Below are positions 10,201 to 24,042 of a stretch of DNA of 64,000 nucleotides, piece by piece. The notes beneath the pieces were generated by a model. It made no database searches. It saw only the letters and a program-made list of their open reading frames with translations, and had not been told where the DNA came from. The DNA lies in NCBI RefSeq assembly GCF_905475345.1, contig NC_066586.1:9324900-9388899 (forward strand). Direction: 5' to 3'. The stretch's first letter is position 1. Each line of letters starts with the position of its first letter. The position numbers and the translations under genes are program-made. The DNA comes from Vespula vulgaris (lineage: Eukaryota > Arthropoda > Insecta > Hymenoptera > Vespidae).

Positions 10201-12605
10201 CGAACTCCAGAAGGCGGAAAGGAATACGATAAGGATCTCATTAATAGAAATAAATGTCCATTAAGAAACAAGCAATTAGAAGATTGTACTGCCCTCCCTT
10301 CGAGATATATCGAACTCCAGAAGGCGGGAAGGAGTACGATAAGGTCCACGTTAATAGAATTGAATGTACATTAAGAAACAAGCAATTAGAAGAGTGTCCT
10401 GCCTCCCGTTCGAGATATATCGAACTCCAGAAGGCGGAAAGGAATACGATAAGGTCGACGTTAATAGAAATAAACGTACATTAAGAAACAAACAATTGGA
10501 AGAGTGTCTTGCGTTCCGTTCGAGATATATCGAACTCCAGAAGGCGGTAAGGAATACGATAAGGTCCACGTAAATAGAAATAAACGTACATTAAGAAACA
10601 AACAATTGGAAGAGTGTCTTGCCTTCCGTTCGAGATATATCGAACTCCAGAAGGCGGAAAGGAATACGATAAGGATCTCATTAATAGAAATAAATGTCCA
10701 TTAAGAAACAAACAATTGGAAGAGTGTCTTGCGTTCCGTTCGAGATATATCGAACTCCAGAAGGGGGTAAGGAATACGAGAAGGTCCACGTTAATAGAAT
10801 TGAATGTACATTAAGAAACAAGCAATTAGAAGAGTGTCCTGCCATCCGTTCGAGATATATCGAACTCCAGAAGGCGGGAAGGAGTACGATAAGGTCCACG
10901 TTAATAAAATTACATGTACATTAAGAAACAAGCAATTGGAAGAGTGTCTTGCCTTCCGTTCGAGATATATCGAACTCAAGAAGGCGGGAAGGAGTACGAT
11001 AAGGTCCACGTTAATAGAATTGAATGTACATTAAGAAACAAGCAATTAGAAGAGTGTCCTGCCTCCCGTTCGAGATATATCGAACTCCAGAAGGCGGAAA
11101 GGAATACGATAAGGTCGACGTTAATAGAAATAAACGTACATTAAGAAACAAACAATTGGAAGAGTGTCTTGCGTTCCGTTCGAGATATATCGAACTCCAG
11201 AAGGCTGAAAGGAATACGATAAAGTCCACGTTAATAGAATTAATTGTACATTAAGAAACAAGCAATTAGAAGAGTGTCTTGCCTTCCGTTCGAGATATAT
11301 CGAACTCCAGAAGGCGGGAAGGAGTACGATAAGGTCCACGTAAATAGAAATAAACGTACATTAAGAAACAAACAATTGGAAGAGTGTCTTGCCTTCCGTT
11401 CGAGATATATCGAACTCCAGAAGGCGGAAAGGAATACGATAAGGATCTCATTAATAGAAATAAATGTCCATTAAGAAACAAACAATTGGAAGAGTGTCTT
11501 GCGTTCCGTTCGAGATATATCGAACTCCAGAAGGGGGTAAGGAATACGAGAAGGTCCACGTTAATAGAATTGAATGTACATTAAGAACAAGCAATTAGAA
11601 GAGTGTCCTGCCTTCCGTTCGAGATATATCGAACTCCAGAAGGCGGAAAGGAATACGATAAGGATCTCATTAATAGAAATAAATGTCCATTAAGAAACAA
11701 ACAATTGGAAGAGTGTCTTGCGTTCCGTTCGAGATATATCGAACTCCAGAAGGCGGTAAGGAATACGATAAGGTCCACGTAAATAGAAATAAACGTACAT
11801 TAAGAAACAAACAATTGGAAGAGTGTCTTGCCTTCCGTTCGAGATATATCGAACTCCAGAAGGCGGAAAGGAATACGATAAGGATCTCATTAATAGAAAT
11901 AAATGTCCATTAAGAAACAAACAATTGGAAGAGTGTCTTGCGTTCCGTTCGAGATATATCGAACTCCAGAAGGGGGTAAGGAATACGAGAAGGTCCACGT
12001 TAATAGAATTGAATGTACATTAAGAACAAGCAATTAGAAGAGTGTCCTGCCTTCCGTTCGAGATATATCGAACTCCAGAAGGCGGAAAGGAATACGATAA
12101 GGATCTCATTAATAGAAATAAATGTCCATTAAGAAACAAACAATTGGAAGAGTGTCTTGCGTTCCGTTCGAGATATATCGAACTCCAGAAGGGGGTAAGG
12201 AATACGAGAAGGTCCACGTTAATAGAATTGAATGTACATTAAGAAACAAGCAATTAGAAGAGTGTCCTGCCTCCCGTTCGAGATTTATCGAACTCCAGAA
12301 GGCGGAAAGGAATACGATAAGGTCCACGTTAATAAAATTAAATGTACATTAAGAAACAAACAATTGGAAGAGTGTCTTGCCTTCCCTTCGAGATATATCG
12401 AACTCCAGAAGGCGGAAAGGAATACGATAAGGTCCTCATTAATAGAATTAAATGTACATTAAGAAACAAACATTTGGAAGAGTGTCTTGCCTTCCGTTCG
12501 AGATATATCGAACTCCAGAAGGCGGTAAGGAATACGATAAGGTCCACGTTAATAGAATTGAATGTACATTAAGAAACAAGCAATTAGAAGAGTGTCCTGC
12601 CATCT
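10201..12605. repeat. A/B mosaic domain
   Basis: B modules and chimeric monomers predominate. Marks include ggtcgacgtt with aaacgtacatt (10,453), acgtaaatag (10,569), gggggtaagg with aatacgagaagg (10,762), and caattagaag following a B 5' end. A one-base deletion, aagaacaag for aagaaacaag, occurs at 11,583 and 12,022 and again at 14,663. Parts recur at 17,293-18,730. Confidence 0.88.
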
Positions 12606-14479
12606 GTTCGAGATATATCGAACTCCAGAAGGCGGGGAGGAGTACGATAAGGTCCACGTTAATAAAATTACATGTACATTAAGAAACAAGCAATTAGAAG
12701 AGTGTCCTGCCATCTGTTCGAGATATATCGAACTCTAGAAGGCGGAAAGGAATACGATAAGGTCCACGTTAATAGAATTAAATGTACATTAAGAAACAAG
12801 CAATTAGAAGAGTGTCCTGCCTCCCGTTCGAGATATATCGAACTCTAGAAGGCGGAAAGGAATACGATAAGGTCCACGTTAATTGAATTAAATGTACATT
12901 AAGAAACAATCAATTAGAAGAGTGTCCTGCCTCCCGTTCATGATATATCGAACTCCAGGAGGCGGAAAGGAATACGATAAGGTCCACGTTAATAGAATTA
13001 AATGTACATTAAGAAACAATCAATTAGAAGAGTGTCCTGCCTCCCGTTCATGATATATCGAACTCCAGGAGGCGGAAAGGAATACTATAAGGTCCACGTT
13101 AATAGAATTAAATGTACATTAAGAAACAAACAATTGGAAGAGTGTCCTGCCTCCCGTTCGAGATATATCGAACTCTAGAAGGCGGAAAGGAATACGATAA
13201 GGTCCACGTTAATAGAATTAAATGTACATTAAGAAACAAACAATTGGAAGAGTGTCCTGCCTCCCGTTCGAGATATATCGAACTCCAGAAGGCGGAAAGA
13301 AATTCTGTAAGGTCCACGTTAATAGAATTAAACGTACATTAAGAAACAAGCAATTAGAAGAGTGTCCTGTCATCTGTTCGAGATATATCGAACTCTAGAA
13401 GGCGGAAAGGAATACGATAAGGTCCACGTTAATTGAATTAAATGTACATTAAGAAACAATCAATTAGAAGAGTGTCCTGCCTCCCGTTCATGATATATCG
13501 AACTCCAGGAGGCGGAAAGGAATACTATAAGGTCCACGTTAATAGAATTAAATGTACATTAAGAAACAAACAATTGGAAGAGTGTCCTGCCTCCCGTTCG
13601 AGATATATCGAACTCCAGGAGGCGGAAAGGAATACTATAAGGTCCACGTTAATAGAATTAAATGTACATTAAGAAACAAACAATTGGAAGAGTGTCCTGC
13701 CTCCCGTTCGAGATATATCGAACTCCAGAAGGCGGAAAGGAATACGATAAGGTCCACGTTAATAGAATTAAATGTACATTGAGAAACTAGCAATTAGAAG
13801 AGTGTCCTGCCTCCCGTTCGAGATATATCCAACTCCAGAAGGCGGAAAGGAATACGATAAGGTCCACGTTAATAGAATTAAATGTACATTGAGAAACTAG
13901 CAATTAGAAGAGTGTCCTGCCTCCCGTTCGAGATATATCCGAACTCCAGAAGGCGGAAAGGAATACGATAAGGTCCACGTTAATAGAATTAAATGTACAT
14001 TAAGAAACAAGCAATTAGAAGAGTGTCCTGCCTCCCGTTCGAGATATATCGAACTCCAGAACACGGAAAGGAATACTATAAGGTCCACGTTAATAGAATT
14101 AAATGTACATTAAGAAACAAGCAATTAGAAGAGTGTCCTGCCTCCCGTTCGAGATATATCGAACTCCGGAAGGCGGAAAGGAATACAATAAGGTCCACGT
14201 TAATAGAATTAAATGTACATTAAGAAACGTGCAATTAGAAGAGTGTCCTGCCTCCCGTTCGAGATATATCGAACTCTAGACCGGGCAAAGGAATACGATA
14301 AGGTCCACGTTAATAGAATTAAATGTACATTAAGAAACTAGCAATTAGAAGAGTGTCCTGCCTCCCGTTCGAGATATATCGAACTCCAGAACACGGAAAG
14401 GAATACTATAAGGTCTACGTTAATGGAATTAAATGTATATTAAGAAACAAGCAATTAGAAGAGTGTCCTGCCTTCCCTT
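11840..14479. repeat. 24-mer higher-order repeat, copy 1
   Basis: A 2,640-bp unit repeated immediately downstream. Matching runs are 11,840-13,459 with 14,480-16,099 (offset 2,640) and 13,700-14,559 with 16,560-17,419 (offset 2,860). Shared rare marks are the aagaacaag deletion, the catctgttcg pair (12,601, 12,711), agtgtcctgtcatctg (13,361) and the odd ctctagaccgggcaaagg (14,274). Confidence 0.85.
12606..14440. repeat. Family A domain related to 4,906-6,830 and 8,746-10,200
   Basis: The first part, 12,606-13,175, matches 4,906-5,475 at an offset of 7,700 bp, including the gttcatgat cores. The part from 13,421 matches 5,281 onward at 8,140. From about 13,700 it matches the cacgg block near 9,130-9,700. 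The domain is thus assembled from pieces of two upstream A domains. Confidence 0.85.
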
Positions 14480-15245
14480 CGAGATATATCGAACTCCAGA
14501 AGGCGGAAAGGAATACGATAAGGATCTCATTAATAGAAATAAATGTCCATTAAGAAACAAACAATTGGAAGAGTGTCTTGCGTTCCGTTCGAGATATATC
14601 GAACTCCAGAAGGGGGTAAGGAATACGAGAAGGTCCACGTTAATAGAATTGAATGTACATTAAGAACAAGCAATTAGAAGAGTGTCCTGCCTTCCGTTCG
14701 AGATATATCGAACTCCAGAAGGCGGAAAGGAATACGATAAGGATCTCATTAATAGAAATAAATGTCCATTAAGAAACAAACAATTGGAAGAGTGTCTTGC
14801 GTTCCGTTCGAGATATATCGAACTCCAGAAGGGGGTAAGGAATACGAGAAGGTCCACGTTAATAGAATTGAATGTACATTAAGAAACAAGCAATTAGAAG
14901 AGTGTCCTGCCTCCCGTTCGAGATTTATCGAACTCCAGAAGGCGGAAAGGAATACGATAAGGTCCACGTTAATAAAATTAAATGTACATTAAGAAACAAA
15001 CAATTGGAAGAGTGTCTTGCCTTCCCTTCGAGATATATCGAACTCCAGAAGGCGGAAAGGAATACGATAAGGTCCTCATTAATAGAATTAAATGTACATT
15101 AAGGAACAAACATTTGGAAGAGTGTCTTGCCTTCCGTTCGAGATATATCGAACTCCAGAAGGCGGTAAGGAATACGATAAGGTCCACGTTAATAGAATTG
15201 AATGTACATTAAGAAACAAGCAATTAGAAGAGTGTCCTGCCATCT
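14441..15245. repeat. Short A/B mosaic domain
   Basis: About seven monomers with B 5' modules (14,521, 14,741), gggggtaagg (14,609, 14,829), a ggtcctcatt hybrid junction (15,071) and the aagaacaag deletion (14,663). It is the second copy of the mosaic stretch at about 11,880-12,605. Confidence 0.86.
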
Positions 15246-17419
15246 GTTCGAGATATATCGAACTCCAGAAGGCGGGGAGGAGTACGATAAGGTCCACGTT
15301 AATAAAATTACATGTACATTAAGAAACAAGCAATTAGAAGAGTGTCCTGCCATCTGTTCGAGATATATCGAACTCTAGAAGGCGGAAAGGAATACGATAA
15401 GGTCCACGTTAATAGAATTAAATGTACATTAAGAAACAAGCAATTAGAAGAGTGTCCTGCCTCCCGTTCGAGATATATCGAACTCTAGAAGGCGGAAAGG
15501 AATACGATAAGGTCCACGTTAATTGAATTAAATGTACATTAAGAAACAATCAATTAGAAGAGTGTCCTGCCTCCCGTTCATGATATATCGAACTCCAGGA
15601 GGCGGAAAGGAATACGATAAGGTCCACGTTAATAGAATTAAATGTACATTAAGAAACAATCAATTAGAAGAGTGTCCTGCCTCCCGTTCATGATATATCG
15701 AACTCCAGGAGGCGGAAAGGAATACTATAAGGTCCACGTTAATAGAATTAAATGTACATTAAGAAACAAACAATTGGAAGAGTGTCCTGCCTCCCGTTCG
15801 AGATATATCGAACTCTAGAAGGCGGAAAGGAATACGATAAGGTCCACGTTAATAGAATTAAATGTACATTAAGAAACAAACAATTGGAAGAGTGTCCTGC
15901 CTCCCGTTCGAGATATATCGAACTCCAGAAGGCGGAAAGAAATTCTGTAAGGTCCACGTTAATAGAATTAAACGTACATTAAGAAACAAGCAATTAGAAG
16001 AGTGTCCTGTCATCTGTTCGAGATATATCGAACTCTAGAAGGCGGAAAGGAATACGATAAGGTCCACGTTAATTGAATTAAATGTACATTAAGAAACAAA
16101 CAATTGGAAGAGTGTCCTGCCTCCCGTTCGAGATATATCGAACTCCAGGAGGCGGAAAGGAATACAATAAGGTCCACGTTAATGGAATTAAATGTACATT
16201 AAGAAACAAGCAATTAGAAGAGTATCCTGCCTCCCGTTCGAGATATATCGAACTCCAGAAGGCGGAAAGGAATACGATAAGGTCCACGTTAATTGAATTA
16301 AATGTACATTAAGAAACAAACAATTGGAAGAGTGTCCTGCCTCCCGTTCGAGATATATCGAACTCCAGAAGGCGGAAAGGAATACAACAAGGTCCACATT
16401 AATAGAATTAAATGTACATTAAGAAACAAGCAATTAGAAGAGTATCCTGCCGTCCGTTCGAGATATATCGAACTCCAGAAGGCGGAAAGGAATACAATAA
16501 GGTCCACGTTAATGGAATTAAATGTACATTAAGAAACAAGCAATTAGAAGAGTATCCTGCCTCCCGTTCGAGATATATCGAACTCCAGAAGGCGGAAAGG
16601 AATACGATAAGGTCCACGTTAATAGAATTAAATGTACATTGAGAAACTAGCAATTAGAAGAGTGTCCTGCCTCCCGTTCGAGATATATCGAACTCCAGAA
16701 GGCGGAAAGGAATACGAGAAGGTCCACGTTAATAGAATTAAATGTACATTGAGAAACTAGCAATTAGAAGAGTGTCCTGCCTCCCGTTCGAGATATATCC
16801 GAACTCCAGAAGGCGGAAAGGAATACGATAAGGTCCACGTTAATAGAATTAAATGTACATTAAGAAACAAGCAATTAGAAGAGTGTCCTGCCTCCCGTTC
16901 GAGATATATCGAACTCCAGAACACGGAAAGGAATACTATAAGGTCCACGTTAATAGAATTAAATGTACATTAAGAAACAAGCAATTAGAAGAGTGTCCTG
17001 CCTCCCGTTCGAGATATATCGAACTCCGGAAGGCGGAAAGGAATACAATAAGGTCCACGTTAATAGAATTAAATGTACATTAAGAAACGTGCAATTAGAA
17101 GAGTGTCCTGCCTCCCGTTCGAGATATATCGAACTCTAGACCGGGCAAAGGAATACGATAAGGTCCACGTTAATAGAATTAAATGTACATTAAGAAACTA
17201 GCAATTAGAAGAGTGTCCTGCCTCCCGTTCGAGATATATCGAACTCCAGAACACGGAAAGGAATACTATAAGGTCTACGTTAATGGAATTAAATGTATAT
17301 TAAGAAACAAGCAATTAGAAGAGTGTCCTGCCTTCCCTTCGAGATATATCGAACTCCAGAAGGCGGAAAGGAATACGATAAGGATCTCATTAATAGAAAT
17401 AAATGTCCATTAAGAAACA
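14480..17419. repeat. 24-mer higher-order repeat, copy 2, with two added monomers
   Basis: This is a second copy of the 11,840 unit. Between 16,100 and 16,560 it differs from the first copy and is 220 bp longer. The replacement monomers (aatacaacaagg, agtatcctgccgtcc) match 8,880-9,150, so they look imported from that block or from a common source. A single-base difference is aaggaacaaa at 15,101 against aagaaacaaa at 12,461. Confidence 0.84.
15246..17320. repeat. Family A domain
   Basis: Second copy of the 12,606 domain within the 24-mer, with extra monomers at 16,100-16,560. It carries gttcatgat cores (15,576, 15,686), aaattctgtaa (15,929), gagaaactag (16,641, 16,751) and the inserted c at 16,800. 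Confidence 0.87.
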
Positions 17420-19206
17420 AGCAATTAGAAGATTGTACTGCCCTCCCTTCGAGATATATCGAACTCCAGAAGGCGGGAAGGAGTACGATAAGGTCCACGT
17501 TAATAGAATTGAATGTACATTAAGAAACAAGCAATTAGAAGAGTGTCCTGCCTCCCGTTCGAGATATATCGAACTCCAGAAGGCGGAAAGGAATACGATA
17601 AGGTCGACGTTAATAGAAATAAACGTACATTAAGAAACAAACAATTGGAAGAGTGTCTTGCGTTCCGTTCGAGATATATCGAACTCCAGAAGGCGGTAAG
17701 GAATACGATAAGGTCGACGTTAATAAAATTAAATGTACATTAAGAAACAAACAATTGGAAGAGTGTCTTGCCTTCCCTTCGAGATATATCGAACTCCAGA
17801 AGGCGGGAAGGAGTACGATAAGGTCCACGTTAATAGAATTGAATGTACATTAAGAAACAAGCAATTAGAAGAGTGTCCTGCCTCCCGTTCGAGATATATC
17901 GAACTCCAGAAGGCGGAAAGGAATACGATAAGGTCGACGTTAATAGAAATAAACGTACATTAAGAAACAAACAATTGGAAGAGTGTCTTGCGTTCCGTTC
18001 GAGATATATCGAACTCCAGAAGGCGGTAAGGAATACGATAAGGTCCACGTAAATAGAAATAAACGTACATTAAGAAACAAACAATTGGAAGAGTGTCTTG
18101 CCTTCCGTTCGAGATATATCGAACTCAAGAAGGCGGGAAGGAGTACGATAAGGTCCACGTTAATAGAATTGAATGTACATTAAGAAACAAGCAATTAGAA
18201 GAGTGTCCTGCCTCCCGTTCGAGATATATCGAACTCCAGAAGGCGGAAAGGAATACGATAAGGTCGACGTTAATAAAATTAAATGTACATTAAGAAACAA
18301 ACAATTGGAAGAGTGTCTTGCCTTCCCTTCGAGATATATCGAACTCCAGAAGGCGGGAAGGAGTACGATAAGGTCCACGTTAATAGAATTGAATGTACAT
18401 TAAGAAACAAGCAATTAGAAGAGTGTCCTGCCTCCCGTTCGAGATATATCGAACTCCAGAAGGCGGAAAGGAATACGATAAGGATCTCATTAATAGAAAT
18501 AAATGTCCATTAAGAAACAAACAATTGGAAGAGTGTCTTGCGTTCCGTTCGAGATATATCGAACTCCAGAAGGGGGTAAGGAATACGAGAAGGTCCACGT
18601 TAATAGAATTGAATGTACATTAAGAAACAAGCAATTAGAAGAGTGTCCTGCCATCCGTTCGAGATATATCGAACTCCAGAAGGCGGGAAGGAGTACGATA
18701 AGGTCCACGTTAATAAAATTACATGTACATTAAGAAACAAGCAATTGGAAGAGTGTCTTGCCTTCCGTTCGAGATATATCGAACTCCAGAAGGCGGGAAG
18801 GAGTACGATAAGGTCCACGTTAATAGAATTGAATGTACATTAAGAAACAAGCAATTAGAAGAGTGTCTTGCCTTCCGTTCGAGATATATCGAACTCCAGA
18901 AGGCGGTAAGGAATACGATAAGGTCCACGTTAATAGAATTGAATGTACATTAAGAAACAAGCAATTAGAAGAGTGTCCTGCCTCCCGTTCGAGATCTATC
19001 GAACTCCAGAAGGCGGAAAGGAATACGATAAGGTCCACGTTAATAAAATTAAATGTACATTAAGAAACAAACAATTGGAAGAGTGTCTTGCGTTCCGTTC
19101 GAGATATATCGAACTCCTGAAGGCGGTAAGGAATACGATAAGGTCCACGTTAATAGAATTGAATGTACATTAAGAAACAAGCAATTAGAAGAGTGTCCTG
19201 CCATCT
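17321..19206. repeat. A/B mosaic domain
   Basis: Chimeric monomers rich in gaatgtacatt, ggtcgacgtt and gtcttgccttcc. The start at 17,293 matches 10,144 (offset 7,149; shared gattgtactgccctcc), and 18,503-18,730 matches 10,694-10,920 (offset 7,809; shared gggggtaagg followed by gccatccg). The monomer with gagatctatcg at 18,991 has a private change in the dyad core. Confidence 0.87.
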
Positions 19207-21130
19207 GTTCGAGATATATCGAACTCCAGATGGCGGGGAGGAGTACGATAAGGTCCACGTTAATAAAATTACATGTACATTAAGAAACAAGCAATTAGAA
19301 GAGTGTCCTGCCATCTGTTCGAGATATATCGAACTCTAGAAGGCGGAAAGGAATTCGATAAGGTCCACGTTAATAGAATTAAATGTACATTAAGAAACAA
19401 GCAATTAGAAGAGTGTCCTGCCTCCCGTTCGAGATATATCGAACTCTAGAAGGCGGAAAGGAATACGATAAGGTCCACGTTAATTGAATTAAATGTACAT
19501 TAAGAAACAATCAATTAGAAGAGTGTCCTGCCTCCCGTTCATGATATATCGAACTCCAGGAGGCGGAAAGGAATACGATAAGGTCCACGTTAATTGAATT
19601 AAATGTACATTAAGAAACAATCAATTAGAAGAGTGTCCTGCCTCCCGTTCATGATATATCGAACTCCAGGAGGCGGAAAGGAATACTATAAGGTCCACGT
19701 TAATAGAATTAAATGTACATTAAGAAACAAACAATTGGAAGAGTGTCCTGCCTCCCGTTCGAGATATATCGAACTCCAGGAGGCGGAAAGGAATACTATA
19801 AGGTCCACGTTAATAGAATTAAATGTACATTAAGAAACAAACAATTGGAAGAGTGTCCTGCCTCCCGTTCGAGATATATCGAACTCCGGAAGGCGGAAAG
19901 GAATACGATAAGGTCCACGTTCATAGAATTAAATGTACATTAAGAAACAAGCAATTAGAAGAGTGTCCTGCCTCCCGTTCGAGATATATCGAACTCCAGA
20001 AGACGGAAAGGAATACTGTAAGGTCCTAGTTAATAGAATTAAATGTACAGTAAGAAACAAGCAATTAGAAGAGTGTCCTGCCTCCCGTTCGAGATATATC
20101 GAACTATAGAAGGCGGAGAGGAATACAATAAGGTCCACGTTAATAGAATTAAATGTACATTAAGAAACAAGCAATTAGAAGAGTGTCCTGCCTCCCGTTC
20201 GAGATATATCGAACTCCAGAAGACGGAAAGGAATACTGTAAGGTCCTAGTTAATAGAATTAAATGTACAGTAAGAAACAAGCAATTAGAAGAGTGTCCTG
20301 CCTCCCGTTCGAGATATATCGAACTCTAGAAGACGGAATGGAATACGATAAGGTCCACGTTAATAGAATTAAATGTACATTGAGAAACTAGCAATTAGAA
20401 GAGTATCCTGCCGTCCGTTCGAGATATATCGAACTCCAGAAGGCGGAAAGAAATTCTGTAAGGTCCACGTTAATAGAATTAAAGGTACATTAAGAAACAA
20501 GCAATTAGAATAGTGTCCTGCCTCCCGTTCGAGATATATCGAACTCCGGAAGGCGGAAAGGAATACAATAAGGTCCACGTTAATAGAATTAAATGTACAT
20601 TAAGAAACGTGCAATTAGAAGAGTGTCCTGCCTCCCGTTCGAGATATATCGAACTCCAGAAGACGGAAAGGAATACTATAAGGTCCACGTTAATAAAATT
20701 AAATGTACATTAAGAAACAAGAAATTAGAAGAGTGTCCTGCCTCCCGTTCGAGATATATCGAACTCTAGAAGGCGGAAAGGAATACGATAAGGTCCACGT
20801 TAATAGAATTAAATGTACATTAAGAAACAAGCAATTAGAAGAGTATCCTGCCGTCCGTTCGAGATATATCGAACTCCAGAAGGCGGAAAGAAATTCTGTA
20901 AGGTCCACGTTAATAGAATTAAACGTACATTAAGAAACAAGCAATTAGAAGAGTGTCCTGCCTCCCGTTCGAGATATATCGAACTCCGGAAGGCGGAAAG
21001 GAATACAATAAGGTCCACGTTAATAGAATTAAATGTACATTAAGAAACAAGCAATTAGAAGAGTGTCCTGCCCTCCCTTCGAGATATATCGAACTCCAGA
21101 AGGCGGAAAGGAATACGATAAAGTCCACGT
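19207..21130. repeat. Diverged family A domain, second copy of 4,906-6,830
   Basis: The marks of the first copy follow in the same order: catctgttcg, aattgaatta, gttcatgat, aactccagga, cctagtt, acagtaag and aaattctgtaa. An extra difference is gaattcgata at 19,351 against aatacgataa at 5,051. Confidence 0.9.
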
Positions 21131-23360
21131 TAATAGAATTAATTGTACATTAAGAAACAAGCAATTAGAAGAGTGTCCTGCCTTCCCTTCGAGATATATC
21201 GAACTCCAGAAGGCGGAAAGGAATACGATAAGGATCTCATTTTATAGAAATAAATGTCCATTAAGAAACAAACAATTGGAAGAGTGTCTTGCGTTCCGTT
21301 CGAGATATATCGAACTCCAGAAGGCGGTAAGGAATACGATAAGGTCCACGTTAATAGAATTGAATGTACATTAAGAAACAAGCAATTAGAAGAGTGTCCT
21401 GCCTTCCCTTCGAGATATATCGAACTCCAGAAGGCGGAAAGGAATACGATAAAGTCCACGTTAATAGAATTAATTGTACATTAAGAAACAAGCAATTAGA
21501 AGAGTGTCCTGCCTTCCCTTCGAGATATATCGAACTCCAGAAGGCGGAAAGGAATACGATAAGGATCTCATTTTATAGAAATAAATGTCCATTAAGAAAC
21601 AAACAATTGGAAGAGTGTCTTGCGTTCCGTTCGAGATATATCGAACTCCAGAAGGCGGTAAGGAATACGATAAGGTCCACGTTAATAGAATTGAATGTAC
21701 ATTAAGAAACAAGCAATTAGAAGAGTGTCCTGCCTTCCCTTCGAGATATATCGAACTCCAGAAGGCGGAAAGGAATACGATAAGGATCTCATTAATAGAA
21801 ATAAATGTCCATTAAGAAACAAACAATTGGAAGAGTGTCTTGCGTTCCGTTCGAGATATATCGAACTCCAGAAGGCGGTAAGGAATACGATAAGGTCCAC
21901 GTTAATAGAATTGAATGTACATTAAGAAACAAGCAATTAGAAGAGTGTCCTGCCTTCCCTTCGAGATATATCGAACTCCAGAAGGCGGAAAGGAATACGA
22001 TAAAGTCCACGTTAATAGAATTAATTGTACATTAAGAAACAAGCAATTAGAAGAGTGTCCTGCCTTCCCTTCGAGATATATCGAACTCCAGAAGGCGGAA
22101 AGGAAGACGATAAGGATCTCATTAATAGAAATAAATTTCCATTAAGAAACAAACAATTGGAAGAGTGTCTTGCGTTCCGTTCGAGATATATCGAACTCCA
22201 GAAGGCGGGAAGGAATACCATAAGGTCCACGTTAATAGATTTAAATGTACATTAAGAAACAAACAATTGGAAGAGTGTCTTGCGTTCCGTTCGAGATATA
22301 TCGAACTCCAGAAGGCGGTAAGGAATACGATAAAGTCCACGTTAATAGAATTAAATGATCATTAAGAAACAAACAATTAGAAGAGTGTCCTGCCTTCCGT
22401 TTGAGATATATCGAACTCCAGAAGGCGGGAAGGAGTACGATAAGGTCCACGTTAATAGAATTAAATGTTCATTAAGAAACAAACAATTGGAAGAGTGTCT
22501 TGCCTTCCCTTCGAGATATATCGAACTCCAGAAGGCGCAAAGGAATACGATAAGGATCTCATTAATAGAAATAAATGTCCATTAAGAAACAAACAATTGG
22601 AAGAGTGTCTTGCGTTCCGTTCGAGATATATCGAACTCCAGAAGGCGGTAAGGAATACGATAAGGTCCACGTTAATAGAATTGAATGTACATTAAGAAAC
22701 AAGCAATTAGAAGAGTGTCCTGCCTTCCCTTCGAGATATATCGAACTCCAGAAGGCGGAAAGGAATACGATAAAGTCCACGTTAATAGAATTAATTGTAC
22801 ATTAAGAAACAAGCAATTAGAAGAGTGTCCTGCCTTCCCTTCGAGATATATCGAACTCCAGAAGGCGCAAAGGAATACGATAAGGATCTCATTAATATAA
22901 AAATTTCCATTAAGAAACAAACAATTAGAAGAGTGTCCTGCCATCCGTTCGAGATATATCGAACTCCAGAAGGCGGGAAGAAGTACGATAAGGTCCACGT
23001 TAATAAAATTACATGTACATTAAGAAACAAGCAATTGGAAGAGTGTCTTGCCTTCCGTTCGAGATATATCGAACTCCAAAAGGCGGAAAGGAATACGATA
23101 AAGTCCACGTTAATAGAATTAAATGATCATTAAGAAACAAACAATTAGAAGAGTGTCCTGCCTTCCGTTTGAGATATATCGAACTCCAGAAGGCGGGAAG
23201 GAGTACGATAAGGTCCACGTTAATAGAATTAAATGTTCATTAAGAAACAAACAATTGGAAGAGTGTCTTGCCTTCCCTTCGAGATATATCGAACTCCAGA
23301 AGGCGCAAAGGAATACGATAAGGATCTCATTAATAGAAATAAATGTCCATTAAGAAACAA
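21131..23360. repeat. A/B mosaic domain, second copy of 6,831-8,729
   Basis: Contains the 111-bp monomers at 21,232 and 21,563, the private aaatttcc monomer (22,133, matching 7,832), aatgatcatt (22,354) and tttgagat (22,400). The differences from the first copy are the inserted trimer and a few point changes. Confidence 0.88.
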
Positions 23361-24042
23361 GCAATTAGAAGAGTGCCCTGCATTCCCTTCGAGATATATC
23401 GAACTCCAGAAGGCGGAAAGGAATACGATATGGATCTCATTAATAGAAATAAATGTCCATTAAGAAACAAGCAATTAGAAGAGTGTCCTGCATTCCCTTC
23501 GAGATATATCGAACTCCAGAAGGCGGTAAGGAATACGATAAGGTCCACGTTAATAGAATTGAATGTACATTAAGAAACAAGCAATTAGAAGAGTGTCTTG
23601 CGTTCCGTTCGAGATATATCGAACTCCAGAAGGCGGAAAAGAATACGATATGGTCCACGTTAATAGAATTAAATGTACATTAAGAAACAAACAATTGGAA
23701 GAGTGTCTTGCCTTCCGTTCGAGATATATCGAACTCCTGAAGGCGGAAAGGAATACGATAAGGATCTCATTAATAGAAAGAAATGTCCATTAAGAAACAA
23801 GCAATTAGAAGATTGTCCTGCCGTCCCTTCGAGATATATCGAACTCCAAAAGGCGGAAAGGAATACGATATGGATCTCATTAATAGAAATAAATGTCCAT
23901 TAAGAAACAAGCAATTAGAAGAGTGTCCTGCATTCCCTTCGAGATATATCGAACTCCAGAAGGCGGTAAGGAATACGATAAGGTCCACGTTAATAGAATT
24001 GAATGTACATTAAGAAACAAGCAATTAGAAGAGTGTCTTGCG

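Larger units (their letters stand above)
19207..23360. repeat. Long duplicated segment, copy 2, with a three-monomer insertion
   Basis: This copy follows the 4,906 segment at +14,301 to about 22,560 and at +14,631 after it. The extra 330 bp at about 22,560-22,890 are three monomers that resemble those at 21,790-22,120, so they look like a local trimer duplication after the segmental copy was made. Both tttta insertions and the two-base deletion are retained. Confidence 0.89.
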
